From Stenopsyche tienmushanensis (lineage: Eukaryota > Arthropoda > Insecta > Trichoptera > Stenopsychidae), in contig WACJ01000522.1 of assembly GCA_008973525.1 (NCBI GenBank), positions 744,001 to 808,000 of the forward strand: a stretch of DNA of 64,000 nt. The letters are read 5' to 3'. The notes under the pieces were generated by a model. It was not told the origin of the DNA. It searched no databases and saw nothing but the letters and a program-made list of their open reading frames with translations. Below are positions 25,801 to 40,800 of the stretch, one piece after another; position 1 is the stretch's first letter; the number at the start of each line of letters is the position of its first letter. The translations under genes were made by a program, and so were the position numbers.

Positions 25801-28800
25801 TTTTATGTTGAAGTCAACGGCGAAGGTATCGTCATCAGATATTTAAATTCTAATTCGAGTTAATGACCGCGTGAGCTCGCGCAAAATTCCCGATTTCCCG
25901 ACAAATTATTTATTTCCGTCGCTGTAGATGAATACTCGTATGCTATAATACTTTGATGTGATTCGTAATTATATTACGGATGAATACAAAAATTATGAAG
26001 CCCGTATCTATCATATTTCATATCGATATTCCCTATTACTAGAGTCGAGGTGTAGTAAATACATCACCGGTAGGGAAAGGTTAATACAAATATTTGAAAA
26101 ACATATGTATACTGTGTATATAGATTAGACAGTTACTGCCTCTAGGAGTCGCCTAAGCTCGCCAATTAGTAGTTGCGCCACTGTTTCCCAGTGTCCTAGA
26201 CTTCGATAAAAATGTACAATTTCTTTTAGACATTTAGACATTCCTGGGATTGGATTCCCTACCAGTGAGTCGTTGGTTTTAAAGCATTTAAACATGACCT
26301 CAACATGTCTTCCGCTGTTTTATGACCACTCGTTATTTCAAATTGTTAATGAACATCTTTATTTTGTTTGTTGTTAAATTATTGAATCGTTGAATATCAT
26401 CCAAGGAGACAATCAGAGATTATTTGTGAAGTTGTACACATTTTGGATATATGTTGCGTCCACAATGAATTACATTATTTTAACGTATACAAAGCTATAA
26501 AACAATGTAGAAAAGATCGATCAGGGCTGATATTTTGTTGTATCGATATATGACCTCATCTCTGCTTTTGGAGATTTGGTGGTCGAGAATGAGTGTTCTT
26601 CCAGACAAACACCAATTAGCCTCGAAACTGAACAGGCCAGCCGATTTATTGTCTTGGTTTTATTTCTTTGAAGTCGATACCTTAAATGGCAAGATTCGTT
26701 CAACCCACTCACCGTCGACTCTCGAAAGTTATTTGTCAGTTCGCATATTCAGAACAGGAATAAAAGGACTCCGACTCGCGAAAGTGTAGGCTTTCAAATT
26801 GTCTCATTGGGGATTTGCCAATGCATTTTGGTGTCATAAAAATAGACGGATATTCCGGAATGGAAATGGACAGGATGTGGTTTTAGTGTTATATTTCCGG
26901 AACGATGATCTTATTCGATTGATACATACAATATTATGACTATAATTTTATTGTAAATGCTGGAATTATGAATCAGACGGATTACAGTCTCCAGGCGCCT
27001 TCTCTTACCTCATTTTGCAGACTATTGCGAATCATAAATCTGCTTCCGGGATTGTCGACCCTCTTGGAGTGCTCAGTGGCTATGACCAGAAATACATATT
27101 AGCGTTCTGATAATGCTGTTTATATTATAGAAAGCGACCAAATCGACGATACGCAAATAAGAGGGTTATTTCAAATGATTTGCCGCAAATTGTATTGTAT
27201 GATCGTCGCAATATGGAGGCGCCGAATGATCAGTCGTCTAGTAATTTTGATGCATCATAAGAAGTAAAGTAGGTAGCATAGTTGCAAGGGCAGTGGCCCA
27301 GACGTCCGGCGATGTGAAGTCTATTTCCGTCGCATGCTGCTTAAGTCGAGACTCGACTAATTCGGCTGTCAAAAGGCACATGAAACGCAGCATGGCCGAT
27401 CCCATATTGAGAAGACTCCTAAGACCAATTTCAAATCAAAGGTCGCCCCATATCTTCTATAGAAACACCATGCCTATAAGATATTGTTTCTTCATTTTAA
27501 GCCTTTGATTTTCTTTGATTTTTTTTTTAGGTATATGCCAAAATACCTTCAGTTTTTGCCTTTTTTAAAAAACTGATTCTTTGTGTTCATAAAACTTCAT
27601 TAGAAATTTAATTGAAACGTGACAAAACAACAATCATAAATGTAATGTTTGACACATCATAATTTAAATAAATAAAATTGTATTAGAAATAGAAGCATGA
27701 CATAGCGCTATGGAGAACTGCACGTAACGTATGAGTGCGTACTCATTAAAGGGTTAATAAACCTGGACTGAGCTGCTACAATCAACTTTAAATATATTTA
27801 CACGAGCACTCTGCATTAGAAATCTATCGCCTAATTGAACTACTTGTATTTACAACGGTGGGCGTACATGTTGCAAGATTGAATAATTACAACTATGACC
27901 TGAGTGAGGAACATATTCTATTTGTCTACGATCGCAAGACAGAAAAGTCACGTTGAAGGATACCGTGTTCATTTTATGCATTTATGCTCATGAATGCGTA
28001 CACGAGCTAATCGATTCAGATCTGTAATTAATACCTATAATAATTTATTTAAACTCTCCACATACATACGCATTCATACATATTTATAACGTGTACGCAA
28101 GAATAATAACACGAGGAAGTATATGTTGTCTTTTTTATTTAATTTAAAGGATCCGTAGAAGCACGATCACTCTTCGATTCCATTGTATGCTAATCTTGTA
28201 AAATCACAGCTTGCAAATCGAGTTATTTTTGATGCTGATTTATATTCATCGTATTAGATACATTTCTTGCTGAGCTAACTTGTATTCGCAGCGCATTCAA
28301 CTGTGCGTTGTGACATTTATTATTAAGCGTTCTTGTTTCATTTGTCCGTATTCATTTTGGGTTTTTTTTTCGGTTGCAGGTCCCGAAAGTGCAGAGGTCG
28401 GTGCTGGCGGAGGACCCGGTGGTAGCGGCCACAAGGCGTCCTTCCGCAGTGCTAACAAACTGGCACGCCGTGCTCGTTCTTTCAAAGAAGATCTATTAGA
28501 ACGCATATCCGCCATGCGATCTGCCGCTTCACCCTCCTCCAATTCGGCCCTACCCTCCCTTAGGTAATCGAAAGCATATTTTATAAAAATACAATTTTAT
28601 ATTAAGAAGCAATTTATATGTTTTAATACTATTTTAAGGTCACAATCACCTTTAAGTCCCAAAGGCCGTGGGCAATCAAAAAATGAGGATAACGTATCCA
28701 TAATCAATCCAGCTAAAGAATTAGAAACATTAGTCAGACAGGTAATATCAAATCATTTCACTTTTGTTTTGTTGTGTGAGACTTTATTCATCAATCTGTA

Positions 28801-31800
28801 TAACATTACATTTTAGACGCAATTTGATCTACGGCATTTCCGCGATGTCATTAAAAAGAATAAACTTGAAATGCTCCCTGGAAATGGAACAATTATCCTT
28901 GATACTATAACAAATATTCATGCAGGTAATCTTGATTGTAATTAAATTATAAAATAAAAATTTAACGTATATCTCAATATAAAAATATTTGTGTTTTAGC
29001 TATTAGACCGTACGTATCACCACTTACAGCAACTCCATCAGAAATTCTCAAATCGGCACTCGATAGACTTTGTCAGGCTGCTGCTGATCTTATAAGGCTA
29101 TGTGATGAAAATATGGTTGCAGGAGAAGGCTGTGCGGGTTTAAATACAGAAAATTGTTTTCGAATCATCGATGAAGTTCAAAAAGCCGTCGAGGTAAAAT
29201 AGTTTATTTTCTAATTTTTATACAATCTTACTATCGATATTATAATTTAAATTCATTGATAAATACAATATTTAATATGATTAATTTTGCTCAGGATTTA
29301 TCGATAAAAGCCGGTGAAAAATTAACCGAAAATGGAAATGCGCCACATGAGAAAACAAACGGTTTTTTCACCGAAGAGCCAAAGAACATAAACTCGCAAT
29401 CTAGACCCGGAGTAGATAATATAAGAAATCCAAACAATGATGGTCAAAGAAACTCATTACCAGGTTTTATTCATATTTAATACGAATATTTTCATTTAAT
29501 TATGTATTTTATATATAGTTAATTTAATTTATCTATTTTTAAACAATTTTAGACATTCCATTAACTCCGCGTGATCTTCAAATGCTGGAAACTGCTGGAA
29601 ATGGATTAACAGTTAGAAGTTCTCATTCAACGGAATCAATTTTGGACTCGACAAAACCTCATCAAGAACCTCCTCCAAAACCCCCTATTCCGATGAGGTG
29701 AGTTGAAGTATATGCACGATTGTTACCTTTTATTTAATGTAAATTATGATATTAATTCATAATCTTATTCTTGTTTCATTCTAAGGCATTATGCCATAGC
29801 TCCACCTTTGCCACCCAAAAGAAAACCTTGTGACAATGCATCTCTTCTTTCTGCAATGGACAGGTAACTGAGTAATTTTTAAAACATCAGTTCTAATGCA
29901 GGTTAATTTTATCAGACCGAAAATCGTTTGACAGAAACGGGTGTCTTGCATCTCACTTGCACCCCTTTCAAACTGGAGAACGTACACGTTATGCTCTAAT
30001 GTAAATCCACTTTTCTGTCAGCTCTGCTGCAACTGTTTTCAGCTATTTTTGCTTATGCTTGAACAACTTTCTGTTGTTCAGCTATTTTTGCTTATTAATG
30101 TATTTTTGCATTTGTGATTTTGCAAAGGAGTGGTGATATTCGGTTAATGACGCCACTTCAGAACAGTCAAGGGGGAATAATAAAATTGCTCAACGATAAG
30201 AATGATGCGAATATCTTAATTATCAAAACAAACGCCTGCTCTCAAGACAACACAAACGAAAGTCGTCTTGTCTTTGTTGAAAGAGCTTATCCATTTTTCA
30301 GTTAATTATGCCTAAATTTTATGACTGTTAAAAGATTCTTTAGAATACAATGTTTTTGTCGTATATTATGTATAAACATTTACGAGTTTTTATAAATGTA
30401 TATTGAGAATGTTTAGACGTGAAGGGGTGGGTACCTTTACAGCACTTTACGCAATACACCCTCTCTCTCTGTTTCTGTCTCACAATTTCTGATCTGATAG
30501 GGTTAACAAATACTATAAATAAATATAAAAAATATCATCGGGAGCAATGTATAATTTGCTAATGAATAATTAAATATATAACAACATTATTTTATTATTT
30601 TTAGGGTATCACTACAATCACGGAGTAGCGGATCTTTGGATTCTGTATTAAATGTATCTAATGATGAAGAGATTCGAACCATTATGGACCGAAACTCAAC
30701 CAATTTAGATGATTCCTTACAAAACGCTACACTGGATAGCATAGGTTCGATTTGAATCAATGTTTTATATCTTTTAATTTTATTTCGCGCTGTATTTTTA
30801 TAAACCGTGTTTATATTTTTACAGGGTCATCAAATCCTCCATCTTTTAGGAGCAACAGATTATCCTCCGATTCTAATTCAACCGTTGACACAACATCTAG
30901 TACTACCACTCAACAAAATCGCTTTTCAAACGAAATTCCCTTACAGGAAACGTCACAAACGGATATATTTTCAAATGACACACTAGGAAATCATAACGTT
31001 GATCAAAATAGGTAGACCTAATATTTTTTCGCATATTGTTATTATATCGCATATTATGAATTATAAAATAAATTATTCATATATTTTTTCCATTTCAAGG
31101 TTTTCAAGTGAATCTGGTTTTTCTTCAATGGGAAATATACGCAATTGTGAATTAAATAATTCAAGTTTTTGTAATGTGATCCAAGCTCAAAATCATAATC
31201 TATCGTATATAGATTCGACGCCAACTCCTATAGACATGCCAGATTTTTGTAATGAAAAGAGTATGAAAACTATGAATTTTGACTCTCAGAATTTAATTGT
31301 AAAGCAAATGTCGTCATCGAGCAATTTTTTCAAACAAAGTTCTAAAACAATAGTTTCAAACGAAAGTAAACATTTTAACCATTCCTTCAGTAACAACACA
31401 GTAAATCAAATGTCATTCGACTTTCAAAAATCGGTCGCGATGAAATCAGAGGTTGTTGAAAGTTATGCGAGGAGTATGACTCAAACGAGCATATCTGATA
31501 GCAGTAATTTAATAAGTTCAAGTAGTAACACAAGCAATCTATCGAGTTTTGCGTCTTCGCAGTTTGGCTCTGTGAAAACGGATGAAAACGGTCTTATTGT
31601 ATATGATGTAATCACCGATGATAGGCCTCCTGCATTGCCTGCAAAAACGAGAAAACATTCAAAGGCTTTGAGTCCGAAGGTTTTACTAGAAAATGAAAAA
31701 ATGTTGGGCATGTCCAGTTCGTTAGAAAATGATAACGTCGAATTAAGGTACGGCTTTAATATATTATTTTTTAACTACTTTAGAGTTCATAACAATCACA

Positions 31801-34800
31801 ATATTAACCAATTATCATAATATAAATATACTGAATTATAAATACGTTTAATTATAATCTTTAATGTTTTATTTATTTTTTTAAAGAGCAAATTCAGCAG
31901 GAATGCACAGTCAAAAAGATGGATTGATTCCTCCTGAATTGATAGATCAATCAGTCGCAAGCGGACTGCCTCCCCCACTTCCTATGAAGAAAAAACACAG
32001 TCAGTTTAATTATTTTTATTCTATATTAATCTTAAAAATAAGCAATGTTTCGATTCACGACAATTTTTATATCTGTAAATATATATTTGAAGACTTATTG
32101 TTTGAACTTTATACGGTCAAAATTTATGCTTGAATAAAGCACTCTCGATTATGTTTTTGTTTATATTTTGAGACTAACAGCTGTGTCGCCTTGTGAAAAT
32201 GTTGTCAGTTCATATAATTTCAATAATATTCTCATAAGGCGAAGCGACTGTTGTTCTTAAATTATAAAAATAATCAAGTGTACTTTATTCAATCAAAATT
32301 GGAATATTATAAAATGACAACGTAATGAAGCGATGATGTAGATTCTGAAATTAGGTTACAGTAGGAAGCAAAAATTATGAATTAATATAGTACATGTTAT
32401 GATATAACATATTACAAATTTGGTTACACATTATTAATCTATGTACAGGGTGCAGCAGGGAAACTACTTTATTTTAAAAATGATTAACACAAACAGTATA
32501 GATATACACCTATCCCTCGATTTACGCGGTAGATACGTTCCGAGAGAAAACGCGTAAATCGAAACCGCGTAAATCGAGACTTCAAGTTCATACAAAAACG
32601 GAAGATAGGTTCCAGAAAATAAAAATCCGCGTAAATCGAGACTTTAATTTCATATAAAGTAGGGGGATAGGTTCCAGAAAACCGCGTAAAACGAGTACAT
32701 TGTATATACAAATATATCGGCATAAAAAAAACAATTTAATTAAAAAACTAGATTTAATAGCTCGACATAAATTTATAACACGTTTATAATTAAAAGCATA
32801 ATTATATAATGATAATTTTATTATTCCACCTCCTCACTGCTGTATTCTAATTCAACCAATTTTTTCATTTTGGTTGGCTCGAAATCACTACTATTATCGG
32901 ATTCAAATCCAGCAGCAGGCTCTTCTTCTCGTCTTATTAAATAGTCTGTAACTAATTTTTGTGATGTGTTTTTTTTAAATCTTTGAAAATTTCACACAAT
33001 TTAAGATAATTTAAGATCATCAACATGTGACGCGTGCCACAAAACATGTTCAATTTCCATAAAAAAAAATATTTCTGACCGCGTAAAAGTGAAACCGCGT
33101 AAAATGGGTACCGCGTAAATCGAGGGATAGGTGTATAGAGACCGGGGGACACGCCTTTGTTCTGGGCTGTGTATTTGACCCACTAATTGGATTCATGTCA
33201 AGTCACATTACAAAAAGTGCATGCTAAGTGCAAAACCTGTTTGTGAGGGCTGCTCTTTCTTGACTTCTTAAGACCACTAGCACTCTGAGCACGGAGGAGA
33301 GCTAGCTAAATACTTACAACTAAGACAATATTGTTTTAAAATCACTGAAATAAGAGGGCCAATTTGAAATAGGAAATTATTCCAAGATGCATTCAAGCGT
33401 CACGTCTGACTTCACCCTAGCTTGGCAACGCCCTAGTGAGGAAAGGAGTGAATGGGATCTTTGCATTACGGAAAGCCCTTTCCAGTAAAATCATGAAGGT
33501 CGCCTAAAGTAGTTTCTCACTGTCTTCCGAGGAAAACTGCTCAGTCTTTACACACTCCTTATCAAGACATTCATTCAGGAGTCCCGCTGGGTGAGCGTTC
33601 TAAATGAAACTCGAAGATTATGCTACTAATATCGAGCGAATGAGGAGGTGAATGTATGATACAGATAAGATGGATGTAACCCCTTCCTGTGAATGGATAT
33701 TGTAGATGCCTATAGGTCTGTAGTGGACTGCTTGTGGCTGGACACAGTGGACCTGCCCGGTGTTGGTATTCCCCGAGAATTTCCTCCACGATGGGAGACT
33801 GCCGTCCGATCAAAGCTCTTGCAAATAATTTGTATCCAATATTCAGAAGGGATATGCCCCTGTAGTTTTATGTGGAAGGAATACAAGTTCACAACATCGA
33901 GTATAGAACGTAGAAAGCTATAGCTTTCTGTAAAGCACCATAGCTTTTACAGAAAGCCCTAAACGAACAGTCTGTGTCCAACCGGTCCGCTTTTCAAACT
34001 GCTGACATGCTGAAAAAGCCCCTTATAATTAGATGTCATGTCGGAACACGTCCACAAAACATGGTTCGCGTCCATGAACGGATATTTGCATCAGCACTCC
34101 AGACACGTCAGACTTATCCGTCTGTGTTCCAAGTGCGAGATATTTAAAGTTTTTATTTATTAAGTTTTAAAAAACATATCATTAAGATGGGCTCCGTTCT
34201 GGTTAATGTATTGAGATAGTCGAGCTTTGAAGCTTCTCTCCACTCTTTCCAGCATATCGGCGGATATATTGTCGATAGCAGCTTGAATATTGTTCTTCAA
34301 TTGATTCGGGGTCGGTGTGAGCTAGGGATTTCAGACAGTTACATAGGGCTAAATCGAGCGAGCATGCCTAAGTCTCGTTCTTTCGAATGAGCGTCATATA
34401 AGAAAATTTCCTTGCCGCACCCTGTATTACATAAAGGTGGTTTATATAGTTTTCCAATAATAAGAAATACTTTAAAATAATCAAAACGAGATGAATCTCT
34501 TTCAACAATAAATGGACTTTTAGAAAATATTCATCGTCTATTTTAATGTTTGTTCATATAGGATGGCTGATGTTTTAATATTCGCTATTAAGGCTACATT
34601 AACAAATTTAATTTAATTGTGTTAACTTTTTATGTATCTAATAAATTTAAATAATGGTAAGAACATTTATTATTTTCATACAGCACCTGTTTTTATTGAA
34701 ATTAAAAATACACAAAATGGATATTTTGTTCACTTAATCTAAAGTTGATTTAAATCTTGAAATCCATGTTATCAATTATAAAAATATATCACTTTTGTAT

Positions 34801-37800
34801 TTTGGAGTGAAAAATTCTCAGCCCAAATAAAATTGCGCATGGACAATGAAGGGTGGTTAAACTTAACCGGTTAAATGTATAATTTAAAAGTCTTAAATGT
34901 TTATATATATACATATATACAGTGAATATAAAAAACTAATATATCTTGGGTCGTATCTCTTAATTTAATACATTCTCTATGGTGAAGGGCTAATTGCCTT
35001 TTTTTAATACGGAATTGATGAATGGTGGCTTTGGGAAATATTAATTTCACGAATAATGCTAATATTTACGATATTTTTAAACTTGGCAGTTTAAAAAATG
35101 TAGATGTTAATCACGCATTGTTTGTGAAATGTATATGAGTGTGCTTAAGATGTCTTTTTAATACATAGTTGGCTTTAGTTTTCTTATCCTGCATTATTAG
35201 AATCCCTTTAGCAATCGGTGACGAAATATGATTAAATGTTAAAAAATTGTAACGATAAAGTACGTATCTTGAAAATAAAAGGAAATGTTTAATATAAAGC
35301 GTCTTAAGCATACAAATATCAATCAACTCTGTTTCATATGTGGTAGTTAATACTTTACTTTAGTGTTTATTTGGTGTAATATTTATTGTATGTAATTTGT
35401 GAGCTAACCTTGATGTTTTGTATCTTTGCTATTCCGTACTCCCATTCGCCCTGTCTGCATTACCGTGTCCACTTCAGTGTTCCAAAGTGTCGCTTATTCG
35501 GGTGAGTTCAGATAGATAAAACCTTTCTTTCATTAAAGCAAGCATGATCTTAATTTTTTTTATTTTTGCTTTCTTTAATACGCTTTATTTATTGCTTGGG
35601 GCATGTTGTATGTCGTTATTGTTGCTTTTTTTGATATGTTTGATTCGAGTGAGTTTATAAATTAACCATAATTGCTTTTAATATAACATCTTTGTCGGCA
35701 GGCTTTAGTTACTATTTTAAATAAATTTTTAACAAGCGTGAAATTCAATATTTTTACTATTGATGTAAACATTTTACTCCTATTAAAATTTATCTCCATT
35801 TTTAAAATAGATATTCTTATTGCAATTAATGAACCCTTTAAATAAGTAAGATTGTTCAAACTGTAAAAATTAATGCGAACCTGCATTAAAATCTATTGAC
35901 CGTTGCGATTAATTAAAAATCTAGTTTTGCATAAATCAATATGTAAATGAATCTAGTGATTAATCTTAAAAATATGTAAATAAAATATTCTTAAAATTCC
36001 TATAGGCTTATTTTTTACTAAATATTTTTCTCTTTTATTACGTTGTTTTTTTCTTTCTGTTGTTTTCTTTTATTCTTTTGTATATTGAAGCTTATTTTGA
36101 TTCATATTCGACTAAATACATTAAATGGATGTAGTGGTTCTTAAATTATTTGATTTGTTTTTTCTTTTTCTTTGATGATATATTTTGAAATTTGGTTTTG
36201 AATTGTGTATATTGAAAGTTTGACTTAACTAAATAATGGTATTACCCAGTTTGTGCGGCATTACTTCACATATAGATAATGTGTTTGTCTTACAATCTGT
36301 CGATAGAGATTTTCATTGTTATGCATTTTTTTTTATAAGTGTGATCTTGTTGCACAAAATACAATATTTTTAATATTACATTTGTATAAATATAGGCGAA
36401 TCAATTGAAAAACATCAAAATACTTCCTTTTTACGATGTTGTGTTAGTTTCAGATTTTATTTCATCGTATTTTCCTTATTTTTATAAACAAAACACAATG
36501 CAGCATTTCTGTTATCCCTATGGAAACAGTGTTTCATCCTGTTAATATGGATTTGAATAATCAAAAAAGTAGATATTTAATGTTGCTTTTTGTTTTATCG
36601 CTAGTGCCAAAAATACATGCCGTTTTTGCACTTCTGTTTATAAAGGTTATAAAAAAATAAGTAAGTTTTATAATAGTCTTTTTGCTATACACTTTAAATC
36701 ATCGTTCAGTATATTCTGATCGGTTTATAAAATGGAATAGACGTTGCTTAGTAAGTCTGCTCCTTCGTTTACAACAGTAAGACGTTGGGTGGCAGAGTTT
36801 AAACGAGGCCATACGAGCTGCCAAGACGAACAGCTTAGTGGTTGACCAAATAAGGTAGCCACCCCAGAAATGATGAAGAAAATCCACAAAATGTTATTGG
36901 ATGACCGTCGACTGTAAATGCACCAGCTGGCAAACATGATTGAATATCCATGTTGCTTAAAATTAAAAGGTTTCCGTGATCATACATATTCTTAATGTGC
37001 CATATCCGAACCATCGGACGTAGGCGATCTCCATAGGAGATTTTACTAGGGAAAGGGTTTAATGTGGTGGTTTCCCGTTGCCTTCCACAAGTGGTAAAGT
37101 AAGAATAGGATTATTTGGAAAGGTAGGAGAGGAGAGAATCTATGAGTGAGTAGTGAAATTATCATTATATATAAATGATAATTTAATTATTGTTGCAAAT
37201 TCAATCACTCACTAATGGGCGTCCCTGCACGACTTTATTAATCGCCTCAGCATTTACTTTTTCTAATCCAGGAAATCAGGGTAAACCTGGATTGAGACGA
37301 TCGATCAGAAATATTAATATTTCCGATCTCCCAAATGTGTTGGTACGGTGAAAATTTTTTCCACAATCTGGATTTGAACCCGAACCTTTGTAATAAGAGT
37401 CCAGGATCTTATCCACTATACCAACACTTGATCATCATACATATAGTAGAAGACAAAAAGCTGTAAAAGGGGATGGAGTGGCCACAAGGTCTGTGTTCAA
37501 CCGGTCCGCTTTTCAGACTGCTGACATGACGAATGAGCGCCTCAGTGTTAAGCAATAACGAAGGAAAGAGGGATATAATCAATTAATGTTGATTCATGTA
37601 AAGTAGAATGGTTAAGTAAAATAAAAACCATGTGCAACTCTCGACTGGTATTCTGCGTTTTGCGCTCCAAGCTCAGTTGCGCCCGTGGTGGGCGCCTGCT
37701 TTGCCAAAAAACGGCACGCATTTTTGGCACTACCGATAGATTGATGTTTTTTATTCTTTTATATGCAATATTTTAGCTTCACTTATATAAAATAGAAAAA

Positions 37801-40800
37801 AGTATTGATGTGAACCTTTAAATCTGAGCCATGTGTATTGCAAATTTGTTCACTTGTGAACTTAGGGCTTGTCAATACCCAGATTATATTCTATCTTTAT
37901 TATAAATTTCTACTTTATAGAACATATGCGCACTTAATCCTAGATTACTAATCATATTCTCGTTTGGAAACATGCATTACATGTCGAATGTGCGTCGAGT
38001 CTGTAGTCTGTGAGACTAATGATTAGTGATCTAGGGCTTAATTCACCATGCCATGAAATTTTTGTGTAATTTATTTAGAAAGTATATATGAATTTATATT
38101 TTTACGAAATTTTAATGAACACAACGAAAACAAAATCACCACAATTTATATTTTTATTACAGTCATGGCATATATGGAGATGTTTGGAAATTGCAGTCAC
38201 TCACCTCAGAATCCCACCGATTTTCTACGGCACTCTCTTCATGAACAACATACCGCAAATCATTGTATGTCATCACTTCAACAATTATCGAATACGTCAA
38301 TAGAAGCGAACATGAGCGATCAAACCATGTTTGCCAAGAACGGTCAAACTGTGATTGGCTTTAATCAAAATACTCAAATGTTCACCGGAACTAAATGCAC
38401 CCAGCAACTAACTCAAAGTCACACATTACACCAATTTAACATCTCTTCAACTGGAAGTACTAGTCAGCAAAACTTAAGGTATACAAGCTCTCTAATCATT
38501 ATTATATTGAGTTTAGTTTGGAGATTAATGGATGAAATTTTGTTTTACAGTGCTTTTTCTTCGCCGCTTCGATCGCCTCATTTAAGTAGAGAGGATTCAA
38601 TCAAATCGGACGCATTATCGATTTCTAGCTCGTCTACAAACAGCTCAATCCCTCAAGGATCAAGCAGCATATATGCAATGCCAAATAATAATGTTTATTG
38701 TGCGCTACCTTTGTTACCTCCGGAATTGCCTCCTAAAAAAACAAAAATTAAACATGTAAGATAACTCATTTTATATTTTTTATCAGTGAAATCTTTGCGA
38801 ATTAATCTGTTTCAATATCAATATTTATTCTTAGACTCCAAATCATTCACCGGCTAAAGCGGCAGTGAATCCAAAACCAACGGCATCAAGTCAAACTAAA
38901 ACTAGCTCCCCGTCTACACCAGCATCGCTGACTTGCGTAACACCGCCAAGCGGACAGCTGTCTATTAGTCCGGCACCACGCTTCCAATTTGATCCTCCCG
39001 CGAATACAATAGATAGTTCATTATTACTGGTAATTTTTATCTGAATTTAATTTTGTAATGACATGCATTATCAATTTTGTAAATTTGTTCCATTTATAAA
39101 TTTAGAATCCAGACGAGGATCATTGGCATAATACTTCTCCAAACAAGCCTGGAAAATTCCCAGTGGAAGATTTAGATTTAGGACAAAAAACGAGCGTTAG
39201 TCCTAGTCCTGAAAGGCGTGATCCCGAACCCGCAATAGAAAATGAAGTAAATAAAATTCAATACAAATTAAATCAACGTTTTATTTTATATGAAATTATA
39301 ATTCGATATTTTTCGCATTTTAGAATAACGGTGAACCAGATGTAATCTTAGAAATGGACGTGTCACACCGTCTCGTCTGGAAATCATCGAATGAGGATGG
39401 TCCCGATATTCGAGGTGGACATCCCGACGCATTGATAGTTCATGCAATAAAATCGACCAAAGGTATCTAAAATGTGCTACGTTTATTAGAAACAAATAGT
39501 AAACCTTAGGAAGTTTATAGCGTTTTTTTAAACCCATATTGCAATCGCTTATGCATAATATGCGCTTGAATAGGCAGTATAATAAAATGGAATACGTATG
39601 CTATTCATTCTGGTGTTAACAGAGATAATGTGAGGCGCGGGATGATTAATATCGCAAAGGGCCTTAAAAATTGTGGACAAAAAAATAATAGACGAAATGA
39701 GATAACATTTTAATGGTCAACGGCAGCAGCCCTTCTTGTCGCCCACACACTCTGATAGACCCTGTGAATGAAAGTCTTTCATTTTTATTTCATAAATTTG
39801 TAGAATTTAATTGAAAGCTTATTATTATTAAATGAAATATTAGGGGTACGCAGAAAAAGGGCGGTTTTTTAGTCATTTTAACAAGTCGCTTGTGTTTCAT
39901 CGGTCGTTTAGTTTGGATGTCTTTTTTTGTCAGCATTTGGCCAACGTTTGGAGAGTGTGTTTTAAGCAAAATATTGTAAAAATCCCTATTAACAATGAAT
40001 GGCTTTGTACAGAGCAAACTATTTTTTCGCTATTGTATGCTGTAAGAAGTGGATCTGTTAAAGTTATTGATGAGGATTGCATAACTTTAGAAATTAAAGC
40101 CAATTCAAAGATGTCCATTCAAGAAATAACTGATAAGACAGGGTATTCATGGTCCAGCGTTCAAAGAAGTATGCAAAATATATAGGCAAAGTCTGGAAGC
40201 GTCCTCAGTATGATTTTAAGCTTGAAGAGTAACTGACGATTTGTATGACCGGATTTGGCCCCATCTGACTACCACTTATTTCGTGTTACAGTGTAACAGT
40301 GTCTTGGATTGTTTTGGATGGATAAAAAGTTTACGCGATGTGTGAAGTTTTTAAACGTCAACGGTGATTATTTTGTAGAATAAATTTAATTTATCAAAAC
40401 CCCCTTTTTATGAATACCCCTAATATATTTCTATGAAACCATTTATTTCATATAATGCTTGCTTTTTCATGCTACTATAAGACAAGGAATCAAGTAAGTT
40501 ATTAGGGCGAATCATGATTTATATTTCGATGTAATTTTTCCCCGTATGTGGACAAATTTATTTCCATTTTTATACTAATGTTGATAACCTAATTAATATT
40601 TTGCATTTATTTTCTAATTAGATTTCTCAGAAGCATTCCTTACAACATATCGGACTTTTGTGACACCGCTGAATTTGTTAGAAAAATTAAAAAAACGGCA
40701 TCTATACCTTGTTAAACACGGACAACATTCTAAAGCGAGAGAAGTTCAATCAATGCTGACTAGAGTCGTAGTTGACCTTACGTAAGTGAAATAATGGATA

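Larger units (their letters stand above)
13840..28379 (+). other. C3G intron 1 (14.5 kb)
   Basis: Bounded by g|gtaagg and ttgcag|g. It holds the piggyBac-like/pogo-like nest at 17.0-18.0 kb, hAT copies C and D with a hairpin MITE, an R1-like 3' end, a mariner scrap and several short repeats, all listed separately. I found no conserved protein exon elsewhere in it. Parts not otherwise listed (13.9-16.1, 18.4-20.0, 20.4-21.2, 22.2-23.7 and 26.2-28.3 kb) are AT-rich and featureless to me. Because this large intron follows a poorly conserved exon, an alternative promoter near 28.3 kb is possible. Confidence 0.6.
32446..34424 (-). mobile_element. ~2-kb mariner-like element with CAGGGTGC ends
   Basis: The left end TA|CAGGGTGCAGCAGGGAAA and right end complement TA|CAGGGTGCGGCAAGGAAA are matched, and TA flanks both. 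On the - strand, 34140-34300 reads NNIQAAIDNISADMLERVER and then SFKARLSQYINQNGAH, the C-terminal tail typical of many mariner/Tc1-type transposases. The rest of the transposase is lost. The interior carries the pogo-like element (32507-33133) and other repeats (33330-34020). Confidence 0.6.
32000..38162 (+). other. C3G intron 12 (6.2 kb), TE-rich
   Basis: Donor a|gtcagt, acceptor acag|tc. It holds a split mariner-like element (32446-34424), a pogo-like element, a mariner scrap at 36.7 kb, a SINE and several repeats. 34430-36700 is very AT-rich with nothing recognised. Confidence 0.7.

Noticed and set aside
37340..37428. Functional tRNA gene on the - strand
   Set aside because: A and B boxes are present, but the acceptor and anticodon stems do not pair well and the sequence continues into a SINE body.
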